A stretch of DNA of 64,000 bases from Gemmobacter sp. 24YEA27 (GTDB lineage Bacteria > Pseudomonadota > Alphaproteobacteria > Rhodobacterales > Rhodobacteraceae): positions 186,001-250,000 of the forward strand of contig NZ_JASJPW010000002.1 of the NCBI RefSeq assembly GCF_030052995.1. Reading direction: 5' to 3'. Every line of letters starts with the position of its first letter. Positions within the stretch are counted from its first letter, which is position 1. The notes under the pieces were generated by a model. The model was not told the DNA's origin, did no database searches, and saw only the letters and a list, made by a program, of their open reading frames with translations. Shown piece by piece: positions 17,327 to 26,025 of this stretch. Made by a program: the position numbers and the translations under genes.

Positions 17327-17974
17327 TCAGTCCGTCTCTTCACCGGCGACCGGCAGATCCAGCGCCACATCGTTGCGGGGTTTCAGCAGCCCCGCATCCT
17401 CCAGGGCCTCAAGGTCGGGCAGATCGCGCAGCGTCTCCAGCCCGAATTGCGCCAGAAAGCCCGGCGTCGTGACATAGGTATAAGGCGCACCGGGCTCCGG
17501 GCTGCGCGGCCCGCGCGCGATCAGCGCCTGGCGATGCAGCCGGGCGATCAGGTCGCGGCTGACCTCGCGCCCGGTCAGGCGCGAAATCCCGCCGCGCGTC
17601 ACCGGCTGCATATAGGCGATGATGGTCAGGACAAGCGCCTCATTGCGGGTCATGTCGCGACTGGTCTCTTCGCCACCACGCGCCACCCGGATCGCCGCCG
17701 CGTATTGCGACCGCGTCCGGAACTGCCAGCCACCGGCAATGCGGGCGATCTCATAGGGGCGATCGCTCAGCTCGGTCGCAAGATCCCCGATCAGAAGATC
17801 GAGCGAGCAGTCCCGCCCGACCACCCGCGAAAGCATCTCGCGTGTCACCGGCCCGGATGCGGCAAAAAGCACCGCCTCGACCCGCGCCATCCATTCCCGC
17901 CAGCGCAGCGCCTGGGGCAAAGCCGCCAGTTCGGTATCCAGCGTCTCCTGCGGGTCCGCCATCTCAGAGCCCAT
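17327..17974 (-). CDS. scpB: ScpB-like SMC-Scp complex subunit
   Basis: A 215-residue protein of the ScpB family, two winged-helix domains that bind the kleisin ScpA in SMC condensin. Recognisable segments are EAVLFAASGPVTREML near residue 33, the middle LVLTIIAYMQPVTRGGISRLTGREV, and the second winged helix ending in YVTTPGFLAQFGLETLRDLP. An alternative start five codons in (17962) would remove the 11-bp overlap with the upstream gene. It pairs with DUF1403 here rather than with scpA, so it may be a plasmid- or element-type homologue rather than the housekeeping copy. Confidence 0.82.
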   Translation of the reverse strand: MGSEMADPQETLDTELAALPQALRWREWMARVEAVLFAASGPVTREMLSRVVGRDCSLDLLIGDLATELSDRPYEIARIAGGWQFRTRSQYAAAIRVARGGEETSRDMTRNEALVLTIIAYMQPVTRGGISRLTGREVSRDLIARLHRQALIARGPRSPEPGAPYTYVTTPGFLAQFGLETLRDLPDLEALEDAGLLKPRNDVALDLPVAGEETD

Positions 17975-18884
17975 ACAGCCGGAAGCTTGACCGCCCGGTC
18001 AGCTCGCGCACCAGGCCCAGCGAAATGAGCCGGTCAAACAGCCGCCGCGCCGCGCGGTCGCTGGCCTCGGCCCCCGCCCTGGCAATCAGCGCATCCTCGC
18101 TCAAAAGCGCAGCGATGATCTGGCCAGTATCCTTTCCCGGACGCCGCAGCGTCACCGAGCGCAGTGCATTTCCGCGCCGCAAAAGCTCGGCCCAGAGATC
18201 ACAGGCGGCAATCGCTGCCTTCGCCCAGGCCCCGGCACAGGCGGCAAGCCAGGCCTCCCCCTCAAGCCGAAACGCCGCACGCGGCAGCTGTGTCGCCAGC
18301 AGCGGCACCGGACGCTCCCAGCCAAGCGCCCGCGCCAGCAGCGCATCTGCCAGCCAGAGCGCGAGGCCGCGACAGGCCGGCCCAAGCGTCAGAACCTCCC
18401 CCGCGGCAGCCGCGGCAAAGCGCAAGGGCGGTGTGCGGCCGATAAACCTGGCGCCAGCATCTTGCAGGCCCCCCGCGACCAGAACAGGCGACAGATCGAA
18501 AAACCCCAGCAGCCGCACCGGCCATTCCGCCGACCGCAGCGCCCGCGCCTCGCCAAGAGCGCGCCAGCCCAGCAGCATCCGTCCCGCCGGGCCTGGATCA
18601 TCCCCCGCACGCCGAAGGGCGAAAGCATCGCGCAACTGGGCCTCGCCTTCACGCCGTCCCTCAAACCCCGAAACCGCCGTCGCAGCCTCAAGGGCCAGCC
18701 GCTTGCGCCACAGCCCTCCGACCGGGTCGTCCGAGCGCGCTGCCACATCCAGGGCAGCAAGCGCCGCGCCGGCAGAAAACATCGCCGCTTCAATATCATC
18801 GCGACTCACAGCCTGCCGGATCCAGCGCGGCAGCGCAGGCGGGCCTGGCACGGGGATAAAGGAGGGTTTCGGAGCACGCGACAT
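17964..18884 (-). CDS. DUF1403 family protein
   Basis: An Ala/Arg/Leu-rich helical protein of 306 residues from ATG 18884 (MSRAPKPSF), with GAGG a short distance upstream. Features that fit DUF1403 as I know it are AGAALAALD, LWRKRLALEAA, FVGRT-like FIGRTPPLRFA and the C-terminal LFDRLISLGLVRELTGRSSFRLYGL. Function is unknown. It overlaps the scpB start by 11 bp, and the pair diverges from a tyrosine recombinase. The linkage suggests a role in replicon partition or element maintenance; that is inference. Confidence 0.78.
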   Translation of the reverse strand: MSRAPKPSFIPVPGPPALPRWIRQAVSRDDIEAAMFSAGAALAALDVAARSDDPVGGLWRKRLALEAATAVSGFEGRREGEAQLRDAFALRRAGDDPGPAGRMLLGWRALGEARALRSAEWPVRLLGFFDLSPVLVAGGLQDAGARFIGRTPPLRFAAAAAGEVLTLGPACRGLALWLADALLARALGWERPVPLLATQLPRAAFRLEGEAWLAACAGAWAKAAIAACDLWAELLRRGNALRSVTLRRPGKDTGQIIAALLSEDALIARAGAEASDRAARRLFDRLISLGLVRELTGRSSFRLYGL

Positions 18885-19511
18885 GCCACAGCCTCGCATA
18901 TATCGGCGGTTTACGCCAGTTCCCTGAAAACTAACCGCCGCACCTGTCGCGTGGCAGCACCGGATGGAAATGGAGTGCGTTTTGCCCCGGACAGGCTTAT
19001 TTTGGAACCTCCCCGCAGCCTGGCCCGGCGATGCCTCTGCAGGTGCCTGCACCTCAGCACTGAAAAACCGCGCTGATCCCAGGGTTCAGACCACCAGACT
19101 GCCTCTGGCCATCGGTCCCCACGATATCTGATTACCTGTTTCTAACAATGGCATAGCGCATCATAACCCCATATCTGGCCCGTTTCTGCGAGTTGCCGAC
19201 AATACCGCCTGTGCCGGAGCCGTTCCTTCGCGCAAGGGTGACAATATGCCCTCCCCGAAAGCAAATGCCTGTCGGCCCCCGGTGATAACCGGTATATCTG
19301 CAATTGACGCCGGAGGAGGCGCATCGTGTCACAATCGTCGCGTCAAAAGCAGCGAGGGGCATCCCTGACAACCTGCGCGACCGGCCAATGGCCTTGAACT
19401 CCCGGCCCGAATGCCCCCAGATAGGGTAAAGCCGTTCTGAACCCTGCAAACAGCCCGAAATCCGTCCGCTGTCAGGCGAGACGGACAGCACCAGCGCCCT
19501 GAGGACCCCAC
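18885..19511. other. intergenic region between DUF1403 and the recombinase, with one small ORF candidate
   Basis: A 627-bp divergent spacer without a clear gene. One short frame stands out: GTG at 19326 preceded by GGAGGAGGCGCATC, a very strong ribosome binding site, encoding 23 codons to TGA 19395-19397. It could be a leader peptide before the recombinase gene. The rest holds AT-richer stretches (19130-19180) that may contain promoters. No tRNA, CRISPR or obvious repeat is seen. Confidence 0.3.
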
Positions 19512-20540
19512 GTGACGGACGAGGCCCCCTCCCCCGCCTTGCGCGACCACCAGCCGCTCGCTCTCCGCGATCTGGCAGAGCGCGCGCGCGGCTATGCCGA
19601 GGCCGCAAGCTCTGCCAATACCCGCAAGGCCTATGCCGCGGACTGGAAGCATTTTGCCGATTGGTGCCGGCGCGAGGGCCTGGATCCCATTGCACCCGAT
19701 CCGCAGATGGTTGGTCTTTACATTACCGCTTGCGCCAGCGGGACGAAATCTGTCGGCGGCCGGAAAAACGCGGTTTCGACCATCGAGCGGCGGCTGTCGG
19801 CGCTGGTCTGGGCCTATACGCAGCGCGGGCTGATGCTTGACCGGCGCGACCGCCATATCGCCACCGTTCTCGCCGGCATCCGCAACAGCCATGCCGAACC
19901 ACCGCGCCAGAAAGAAGCGATCCTGCCCGAGGATCTGCTCGCCATGCTGGAAACCTGCAATCGGGCCACGCTTCGCGGGCTGCGCGACCGCGCCATGCTG
20001 CTGATCGGTTTTGCCGGTGGCCTCAGGCGGTCTGAAATCACCGGGCTCGATATGGGCCGTGACCAGACCAGCGACGGGCGTGGCTGGGTCGAGGTTCTGC
20101 CAGGTGGTCTCCTCCTCAGGCTGCGCGGCAAGACCGGATGGCGCGAGGTCGAGATCGGGCGCGGCTCTTCGCCCCTCACCTGCCCGGTCGAGGCGCTGGA
20201 ACTGTGGCTGCGCCTTGCGCGGATTTCGCGGGGACCGCTTTTCCGCCGTATTACGGGCCAGGGCAAGGAACCGGGGCCGCTGCGGCTGAATGACCGCGAG
20301 ATCGCCCGCCTTGTAAAACGCGCGGCCCAGGCCGCAGGATTGCGCGGCGACCGGCCCGAGGCCGAGCGACCCGCCCTCTTTTCCGGCCATAGCCTGCGCG
20401 CCGGCCTCGCCTCTTCTGCCGAAGTCGATGAGCGCCATGTGCAAAAGCAGCTCGGCCATGCCAGCGCCGAAATGACCCGCCGCTACCAGCGCCGGCGCGA
20501 CAGGTTCAGAGTCAATCTGACCCAGGCCGCAGGGCTTTGA
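19512..20540 (+). CDS. tyrosine site-specific recombinase/integrase
   Basis: A 342-residue lambda-integrase family recombinase. The N-terminal SAM-like core-binding domain spans about residues 20-125 (NTRKAYAADWKHFADWC). The catalytic domain shows the first Arg in GGLRRSEITGL, the His-x-x-Arg box in SGHSLRAGLASSA, His in LGHASAEM and the nucleophile Tyr in TRRYQRRRD. Full length for the family. It diverges from DUF1403-scpB and ends 230 bp before the tRNA-Ser. It may belong to the DUF1403/ScpB module rather than drive the island that begins at the tRNA. Confidence 0.9.
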   Translation: MTDEAPSPALRDHQPLALRDLAERARGYAEAASSANTRKAYAADWKHFADWCRREGLDPIAPDPQMVGLYITACASGTKSVGGRKNAVSTIERRLSALVWAYTQRGLMLDRRDRHIATVLAGIRNSHAEPPRQKEAILPEDLLAMLETCNRATLRGLRDRAMLLIGFAGGLRRSEITGLDMGRDQTSDGRGWVEVLPGGLLLRLRGKTGWREVEIGRGSSPLTCPVEALELWLRLARISRGPLFRRITGQGKEPGPLRLNDREIARLVKRAAQAAGLRGDRPEAERPALFSGHSLRAGLASSAEVDERHVQKQLGHASAEMTRRYQRRRDRFRVNLTQAAGL

Positions 20541-20769
20541 CCCCTGCAGAATCGCTCCGCGGGGCGAAGAGGCCAGCCGGCGTTTCCGCCCGGCAGTTTC
20601 AGACCAAGTGCTGAATGCGATATAGTTTATCAGGGCGCCGGAGCAGTCCTGCCTATACCCGGACCTGGAAAGACTACTCACCCGTGTTGAACTTTCTGCA
20701 TGGCGATGACTGCCGGAATGTAAACAGGGCTTGAAGCCGGTGAGCACCTGCGTATAGACACCCCGTGAT

Positions 20770-20859
20770 GGACAGTTGGCCGAGTGGTCGAAGGCGCACG
20801 CCTGGAAAGTGTGTAGGCGGGGAACCGTCTCGAGGGTTCGAATCCCTCACTGTCCGCCA
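20770..20859 (+). tRNA. tRNA-Ser (anticodon GGA), CCA encoded
   Basis: A class II tRNA. The acceptor stem GGACAGT (20770-20776) pairs with ACTGTCC (20849-20855), followed by discriminator G and encoded CCA (20857-20859). The anticodon loop CTGGAAAG gives GGA. The long variable arm and the T arm GAGGGTTCGAATCCCTC are intact. Its 3' end is the left boundary of a genomic island. Confidence 0.97.
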
Positions 20860-20861
20860 TT
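20846..20861 (+). repeat. left attachment-site core (tRNA-Ser 3' end)
   Basis: CTCACTGTCCGCCATT covers the last bases of tRNA-Ser plus two more. An identical 16-mer, in the same orientation, recurs at 59658-59673 with no tRNA attached. This is the expected left junction of an element integrated at a tRNA 3' end. Confidence 0.8.
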
Positions 20862-21129
20862 AACCCTTGAAATCATTGGATAATTTCAGAGGTTAGGCGA
20901 CATACCCGCCTATAATCCCGCCATCCTATTTGCGATTGGGTGCTATCCGTTGCAACACTGGGCAGGCCATTCACCAGCCGCCCCGGCACCTTTCCGAAAA
21001 TCTCCAATTAGCTCATATCTTGCGCAAAGGCCCACACGCTGGTCCCCGCTGAGGGGCGAAAGTCCGAGACCATCCCCCCGGTGCAACCCTCGATCCGGCC
21101 GCCGGTCAGGGGTGCCACCCTGGCACGGG

Positions 21130-21321
21130 TCACCGGAACGGCCCCGATTGCCGGATGCGAAGCCGTCTCTCCTCAGCCTCCTGCCCCTCGGTGGAATGCC
21201 GGTCGATCCAGCGCCATGCCTCGGCATCGGTGGCGCAGACCGCCAGAACATCACCGCCCAGCGTCCGCACCTCGTGCCTGCCATCCTCTCGGGCATGGAT
21301 GCGCAAACCCGCCTCACGCAT
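21130..21321 (-). CDS. small hypothetical protein
   Basis: 63 residues starting MREAGLRIHAREDG at ATG 21321, overlapping the end of the preceding gene by 8 bp. It is last in a leftward run of four overlapping small genes. A compact segment HEVRTLGGDVLAVCATDAEA looks like a small beta/alpha fold. I do not recognise a family. Overlap and conserved direction are the reasons to call it real. Confidence 0.5.
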   Translation of the reverse strand: MREAGLRIHAREDGRHEVRTLGGDVLAVCATDAEAWRWIDRHSTEGQEAEERRLRIRQSGPFR

Positions 21322-21754
21322 CGGCCTGCACCTTCTGCCACGCGGGAAAGCCCGGCATGTCCAGCGAGGCCCTGAGCCGCGACAGAGCCATTGCCCGGGC
21401 CGCCTCATGGGCAAGCGCCCGGCTCCCATCCTTGGCGCACTGCATCGCATACGTGCCACGGCCAGACACATCGACACCAACGGCCAGCCAAGTCACGCCA
21501 CCGGGTAGCAGTCTCTTCTCTCCCTCATGAAGCGGAAAGGCGCAGGCCTCAGCCTCGGACAGCGGCACGGCCATGGGTTCGCCCCCGGCCTGCATCATGC
21601 GGGTGAAGGCCCTTTCCAGCACCGTGATGGCGAGGGGATCAGCCACGGGCAGCATGGCGTTCCCGTCATAGTCGAAGCAGCAGCGGGCCAGCAGGGCGGC
21701 ATTGGCGGCGGCATTGCGCTTCATGGCGCGGCGCTGGTGGCGGTTCTTGTTCAT
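21314..21754 (-). CDS. hypothetical protein of phage/island type
   Basis: 146 residues beginning MNKNRHQRRAMKRN, a basic N-terminus often seen in small phage accessory proteins. A central segment VTWLAVGVDVSGRGTYAMQC and a helical C-terminus follow. ATG 21754 overlaps the stop of the upstream gene (ATGA). No catalytic motif or membrane segment is visible. Function unknown. Confidence 0.65.
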   Translation of the reverse strand: MNKNRHQRRAMKRNAAANAALLARCCFDYDGNAMLPVADPLAITVLERAFTRMMQAGGEPMAVPLSEAEACAFPLHEGEKRLLPGGVTWLAVGVDVSGRGTYAMQCAKDGSRALAHEAARAMALSRLRASLDMPGFPAWQKVQADA

Positions 21755-21915
21755 GCGCCTGCTCCCATCGCCTGGTGGGTCTGGTCGGCCAATGCCTCGG
21801 CGGTCTTGAGGCAGCGGTGCAGATCCACAGCCAGCTTGCGCGGGTCAGTCGCGCCCTCAGCGATATGCCGGGCGGTGATGGCGCACACGGCCACATCGGC
21901 GGGATGGCAGCTCAT
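21751..21915 (-). CDS. small hypothetical protein
   Basis: 54 residues from ATG 21915 (MSCHPADVAVCAITARHIAEG). Both ends overlap neighbours by four bases, the pattern of a phage-type accessory operon. One amphipathic helix-rich domain, no recognised family. Confidence 0.5.
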   Translation of the reverse strand: MSCHPADVAVCAITARHIAEGATDPRKLAVDLHRCLKTAEALADQTHQAMGAGA

Positions 21916-22196
21916 GCCTGCACCTCCGGCCAATCGGTCAGGGCGCGGTCGATGCAAAGCCGGGCCAGCCTGAGACGGGCGACGTTCACCTCGGCATAGC
22001 GGGACTGGCGGCGGCGCTTCCTTGCCCCAGTCACAAGCCTGCCCGTGAACAGCAACAGATCATCTGCGGGGATGAGGGGCACCAGTTCAGCTAGGGCGGC
22101 ATCTGCCGGGGCCATGATGACGCTGTGACTATCGAGGACGAACGGGGCGGCGGGGATATGCAGCACCCGGCCATCGGTAAGGCGAACGCTGCTCAT
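21912..22196 (-). CDS. small hypothetical protein
   Basis: 94 residues from ATG 22196 (MSSVRLTDGRVLHIPAAPF). It is first of the four-gene leftward run that ends at 21130. The N-terminal half is beta-rich, and an Arg-rich stretch (GARKRRRQSR) suggests nucleic-acid contact. Not recognised. The longer upstream frame to 22295 has no better start. Confidence 0.5.
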   Translation of the reverse strand: MSSVRLTDGRVLHIPAAPFVLDSHSVIMAPADAALAELVPLIPADDLLLFTGRLVTGARKRRRQSRYAEVNVARLRLARLCIDRALTDWPEVQA

Positions 22197-22382
22197 CCCC
22201 GGCCCTCCAGTCCTGCGGATGCCTGATATCCAGCGATGCGGGCCTGTCCCTCGGCCACCGGTTGACCCTTGCCCTGCAGGCCGATAGATCGGCAAGCGAA
22301 ATGATGCGGCACGCCATCTTGCGCAAACCTTGGGTGGCCCCGATACTTCTCGGAAGGGTTAGCGAGACGAGGGGCGTCGAGA

Positions 22383-23018
22383 TTGGCAGAACGAGACACT
22401 GATCTGGACGAGCTGAACCGGCAGCACGCACTGCGAGCGCATCAGGTTCATTACTCTTATCTCGAAAAGGGGAATGAAGCCGCGATTTCCAGCGGACAGG
22501 CAGCGGTCAAAAACCTCTTCCTTATGCATGGCGGTGCCCTTGTCGCTATGATGGCGTTCACATCCGGCATCCTGACGAACAACGCCTCCACAGTGCGGGC
22601 GGATGGCCTGGTTGATCCGATGATGCGTTTCGCGTTCGGGCTCGCGTTGGCTGCGGCCGCCTCGGCCGGAACATACCTGACAAACTATTGCTACTTGGCC
22701 GGAGCGCACAACCAAACACTGGTTTGGAGTCACCCCTATCTGGAAAAGGGCCGCGCGTCGAAGGTTTGGGAGGGCATCGGCGTTGCCCTCCATGTCGCCA
22801 CGGTGGCGCTGGCCTTTGGCTCCCTCGTCTTGTTCGTCTGCGGTTTCATGGGGGTGAAAGACGCTCTGGCGGCCGCACATGATGCCGCCCAGATCGAGGA
22901 CACCAGCGACGCTTTGGCCGAGAATGCAGAGCAGCCTGTGTCAGCTCCGGTCGAAGCTGGTCGAGATGCCGGAACTGAGGCCAGCGCCATCACGCCAAGT
23001 GTCGCTGAAGAGCCATGA
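22383..23018 (+). CDS. predicted membrane protein
   Basis: 211 residues, TTG start at 22383 after GAGGGGCGTC. The N-terminal 40 residues are hydrophilic. Three or four hydrophobic segments follow at about 45-65, 82-105 and 138-160 (for example FGSLVLFVCGFMGV), then an acidic, Ala/Glu-rich cytoplasmic tail. It overlaps the DUF6998 gene by four bases, so the two are probably co-expressed. The family is not known to me; a membrane partner of a nuclease-like protein would fit a defence pair. Confidence 0.65.
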   Translation: MAERDTDLDELNRQHALRAHQVHYSYLEKGNEAAISSGQAAVKNLFLMHGGALVAMMAFTSGILTNNASTVRADGLVDPMMRFAFGLALAAAASAGTYLTNYCYLAGAHNQTLVWSHPYLEKGRASKVWEGIGVALHVATVALAFGSLVLFVCGFMGVKDALAAAHDAAQIEDTSDALAENAEQPVSAPVEAGRDAGTEASAITPSVAEEP

Positions 23019-23503
23019 AGATACGCCTCCCTCCCCCAGTCGCTGACATCTACCGCGCGGCCGAAGCACTCTCCGCCGCCTGCCCTGGCCGGAAGTTCAC
23101 GCCAGACGGTCATCTGGTCGGATCAATTGGCGAAGTTGTCGCGGCTGAGCCCCTTGGCCTGACGCTATATCCGGGTTCGCATCCTGGGCATGATGCCGTC
23201 GACGCAGATGGTCGGGATGTGCAGATCAAGATGACCGGCGGTAAGTCTGTATCGCTTTATGCGACCTGCGACCGGCTGGTGGTCCTGAAGGTGATATCCC
23301 CGGAGGAGGCTGAGGTCGTTTATGACGGGCCGGGGGCCCCGGCATGGGATGCGGCGGGGGCCATGCAAAAGAACGGTCAGAGACCCATCAGCCTGGCAAG
23401 GTTGCGAGGCATCGTCACCCCTCAGGGTGCTCAACGTATCCAATCCCCCGAGGGCGGTCAGGCGGCGACCGGTCCGGACATTACTATCGGGATAATGGAA
23501 TGA
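23015..23503 (+). CDS. DUF6998 protein, PD-(D/E)XK nuclease-like
   Basis: 162 residues. The order of residues resembles a PD-(D/E)XK nuclease core: Glu in GSIGEVVAAEPLG (about 36-48), Asp in HDAVDADGRDV and the QIKM strand that follows. It sits between a membrane protein and a hypothetical gene, both joined by ATGA overlaps. The DUF6998 assignment is from memory of the family pattern. Nuclease activity is a structural inference; a decayed restriction enzyme is possible. Confidence 0.6.
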   Translation: MKIRLPPPVADIYRAAEALSAACPGRKFTPDGHLVGSIGEVVAAEPLGLTLYPGSHPGHDAVDADGRDVQIKMTGGKSVSLYATCDRLVVLKVISPEEAEVVYDGPGAPAWDAAGAMQKNGQRPISLARLRGIVTPQGAQRIQSPEGGQAATGPDITIGIME

Positions 23504-24009
23504 AGAATATCAGCAAGGTGGGGCCTGATGCGGCCCTGATGTGGTGGTCACAAGCTCACTATCTTAGAATAGCCCTATCTGAGAACCTGCAGCTTCTTCG
23601 CAGGCGTGAGGAAGAGCTGAGGGCCTCCCCGAGCGCGGAACTCGCATTCACTCTTACGGGGTTAGGACTCAACATTGGCATTCTGCAGTGCAGCTGCCTC
23701 GAGTTTGCCCTGAAGGCTCTGATATCATTCACGCAGGAACCGCCGAAGGGGTGGGAAGGTCACGATTGCGAGAAGCTTTGGCCTCTCGTTTCCAATGAAG
23801 ATCGGCAAGAAATTCTTACGGCATCTGGACTTGCCAATGTTGAAGTCGAAGCGTTGCTCGTAGAGGGCTCGAAAAGCGTTGACTGGCGATATGCCATCAC
23901 CCCATCCGATAAGCCGGTGCCTCCGAGGATGGACCAGATCAAGCATTTTCGCCTGCTAAACACTGCGATGTCCATCGGGCAAGGGCGCGCCAAGGAGCTG
24001 CGAGGCTGA
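23500..24009 (+). CDS. hypothetical protein
   Basis: 169 residues from ATG 23500, overlapping the DUF6998 stop by four bases. Predominantly helical, with a Leu-rich middle (LGLNIGILQCSCLEFALKAL) resembling HEPN-type or AbiV-like helical proteins, but no R-x4-6-H motif is obvious. Lower GC than the chromosomal flank. Third gene of a three-gene unit with the membrane protein and DUF6998; function unknown. Confidence 0.6.
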   Translation: MKNISKVGPDAALMWWSQAHYLRIALSENLQLLRRREEELRASPSAELAFTLTGLGLNIGILQCSCLEFALKALISFTQEPPKGWEGHDCEKLWPLVSNEDRQEILTASGLANVEVEALLVEGSKSVDWRYAITPSDKPVPPRMDQIKHFRLLNTAMSIGQGRAKELRG

Positions 24010-24249
24010 TGCTATCTTGCCGCCGCCCCTTGCCCATGCTTCCACCTTCCCCGCGAAAGCGTTGCGTGACCTGAGAATGCTCCTTGAGCGAGGAAAGCGT
24101 CACAAGGTGCGCAATGAACCTGTGCCGCGACGCATTCGATGCAGGGCGCCTAGCGGCCCTCCCAGCAGTAAAATCAATTCCAGCTTGCAGAATCAGGGTG
24201 ATGCATCGTCGAGTTTGGTCGGGCGACATTTCCATGACCGGACCGACTT

Positions 24250-25059
24250 TTGATCTGCACCCTTACTGGCATTGCGACACAACCCACCAATGGCCGCACA
24301 CGGCCGGTAAGGGTTTTCTGTGAAGCTCCTGACGGGACCGAATTTGAGGCCTATCTCAAGGGACCGCAGCTGGGCGAGAAGCGCTTTCCCTGCCTGTTGG
24401 AGCGTGAGTGGTTCGGTGGACGGCTGGCAAAGCAGCTCGGATTGCCCTGCGCACTGCCCCTTCAAATTAGCCTAGACCCGGACGTTGTAGCAACAACACA
24501 GGAACCCTTGCTACGGGCCGGCTTGCAAGCAGGGCCGGATATCTTGTTCGGATCACTTGATGGGGGGCCAGGTTGGAACATATGGACTGATGCGATGCCT
24601 GTTTCGCGCGACCAGGCGCAGCTCGCCGCGGAAATCTACTTGTTCGATACCATCATCCAGAACTGGGACCGCAGCGCAGAAAACCCCAATCTTCTCGTGA
24701 AGGGGCATCGGTTCCTGATGATCGACCATGGTGAAGCATTCGCGTATGCTACCACTGAGGGGAGCGAACAAGACCTGACGCCTAAGCCCTGGGCTATCGG
24801 CGGGGTAGTGAACCACCACCAAGGCGAGTGGGAAACGCATCCACTCTGGCCAAAATTGCGCCCCAAAAGCCTTGTAGACTTCACGGCGGCGGCAGATCGC
24901 TGGAAGGCCTTGCCTGATGACACTTTCGCGCTTATCGCCGCCGATGTGCCAGACTGCTGGAACAAGGTGACGGCTTCGCGGATTGCAGCCTACATGACCG
25001 AAGCTATGGAAAACGTGAACGAGATAGTCGCCAACATAGAGCATAATTTCCACCGATGA
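24250..25059 (+). CDS. HipA family kinase-like protein
   Basis: 269 residues related to the HipA_2 kinase group. The ATP-site Lys37 is in EAYLKGPQLG, the catalytic loop is NWDRSAENPNLL (Asp140, Asn145) and the metal-site Asp is in MIDHGEAF (Asp159). The only usable start is TTG 24250, because an in-frame stop lies at 24235. The weak start suggests low translation. The DUF3037 gene overlaps its end by four bases. HipA_2-DUF3037 pairs recur in bacterial genomes as I recall, which suggests a toxin-antitoxin or defence module. No HipB-like antitoxin is present. Confidence 0.75.
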   Translation: MICTLTGIATQPTNGRTRPVRVFCEAPDGTEFEAYLKGPQLGEKRFPCLLEREWFGGRLAKQLGLPCALPLQISLDPDVVATTQEPLLRAGLQAGPDILFGSLDGGPGWNIWTDAMPVSRDQAQLAAEIYLFDTIIQNWDRSAENPNLLVKGHRFLMIDHGEAFAYATTEGSEQDLTPKPWAIGGVVNHHQGEWETHPLWPKLRPKSLVDFTAAADRWKALPDDTFALIAADVPDCWNKVTASRIAAYMTEAMENVNEIVANIEHNFHR

Positions 25060-25877
25060 CAAAGCACGCCTACTCATATGCGGTTCTTCAGTATCGTCAC
25101 GACGTTTGGGTCGGCGAGGCGCTGAACGCTGGCGTGCTGTTGTTCAGCGAGAGCGCACGCTTTCTCAAGCTCAAGACTCGGACAGGCCAGGGCAGGCTGG
25201 CTCAGGCCTATCCTGATCTTGACCATGGCGCGTTCCGGGATGCCGTGAAGGCCATGGGTCGCCGGTTCGATAGGATCGCCTCGACCTCGGGACTATTCAT
25301 GCCCTCCGGCGGTGCTTTGGAAGTAGGAAAGACGGTTCTGCGCCCCGATGACAGCAGCCTCTCTTGGGGCATGACTGGCTCCGGTGTGGCTGTCGATCCT
25401 GAAGAGGCTCTTGAAAAACTATATGGCCGGTTCGTCGGTCGATACGATAAGGCTGCGGGCCGTGAGCCGCGCACCGATGAGATGGTCTTCGAGACTGTGC
25501 GGCGCAAGCTGGAGTTGGCAGAGCTATATCAGCGGGTCCAGCCCAAGCTGGTGAAATCAAAATTTGGGTCCATCCAGTTTAAACACACCATCGAGAACGG
25601 TGTCCTGCACGTCATTCAGCCAGTCTCATTCGACTCTGCCGATGCAGACAACATGCTCGACAAGGCAGCCAAGTGGGCCGGACGCTTGCAAAGCATTGCG
25701 GAGCTGGAAGGTCAGGTGCGTCCCTATTTCGTGACAGGGCGGCCCTCTGATCGTGCCCTTATGGGGCAGTATGACCGGATGGTCGCACTGCTTAAGGCCA
25801 GCCCTCTAGATCCGGTCGTAATGGACGAGGGGCAATCAGGCGATCTGGTGGCAAAGATCGAAGAACGTCTGCACTGA
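25056..25877 (+). CDS. DUF3037 domain-containing protein
   Basis: 273 residues. The N-terminus YSYAVLQYRHDVWVGEALNAG is the DUF3037 signature, followed by a helical region and a C-terminal region without recognised motifs. It starts by ATGA overlap inside the HipA-like gene, so the two products probably act together. Function is not established for the family. 148 bp of apparently empty sequence follow. Confidence 0.75.
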   Translation: MTKHAYSYAVLQYRHDVWVGEALNAGVLLFSESARFLKLKTRTGQGRLAQAYPDLDHGAFRDAVKAMGRRFDRIASTSGLFMPSGGALEVGKTVLRPDDSSLSWGMTGSGVAVDPEEALEKLYGRFVGRYDKAAGREPRTDEMVFETVRRKLELAELYQRVQPKLVKSKFGSIQFKHTIENGVLHVIQPVSFDSADADNMLDKAAKWAGRLQSIAELEGQVRPYFVTGRPSDRALMGQYDRMVALLKASPLDPVVMDEGQSGDLVAKIEERLH

Positions 25878-26025
25878 GCAGTTGCGAGCCTGCCATAGCT
25901 GCTCAGGCAACCGGCGCTTTTTAGCTGTTCATTGATAGGGCAACCCAAGAATGGCCACGCAGGTTTTTCCTCGAGGCTCAATCGGCACTTTCACCTAGAA
26001 GGGACGCGCTAGAATTGCCCAACTA

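Noticed and set aside
19329..20747. 472-residue leftward frame opposite the recombinase
   Set aside because: The rightward frame has all tyrosine-recombinase catalytic residues.
20678..20860. 60-residue leftward frame (MADSEGFEPS...)
   Set aside because: Antisense of tRNA-Ser, a well-known false-protein artefact.
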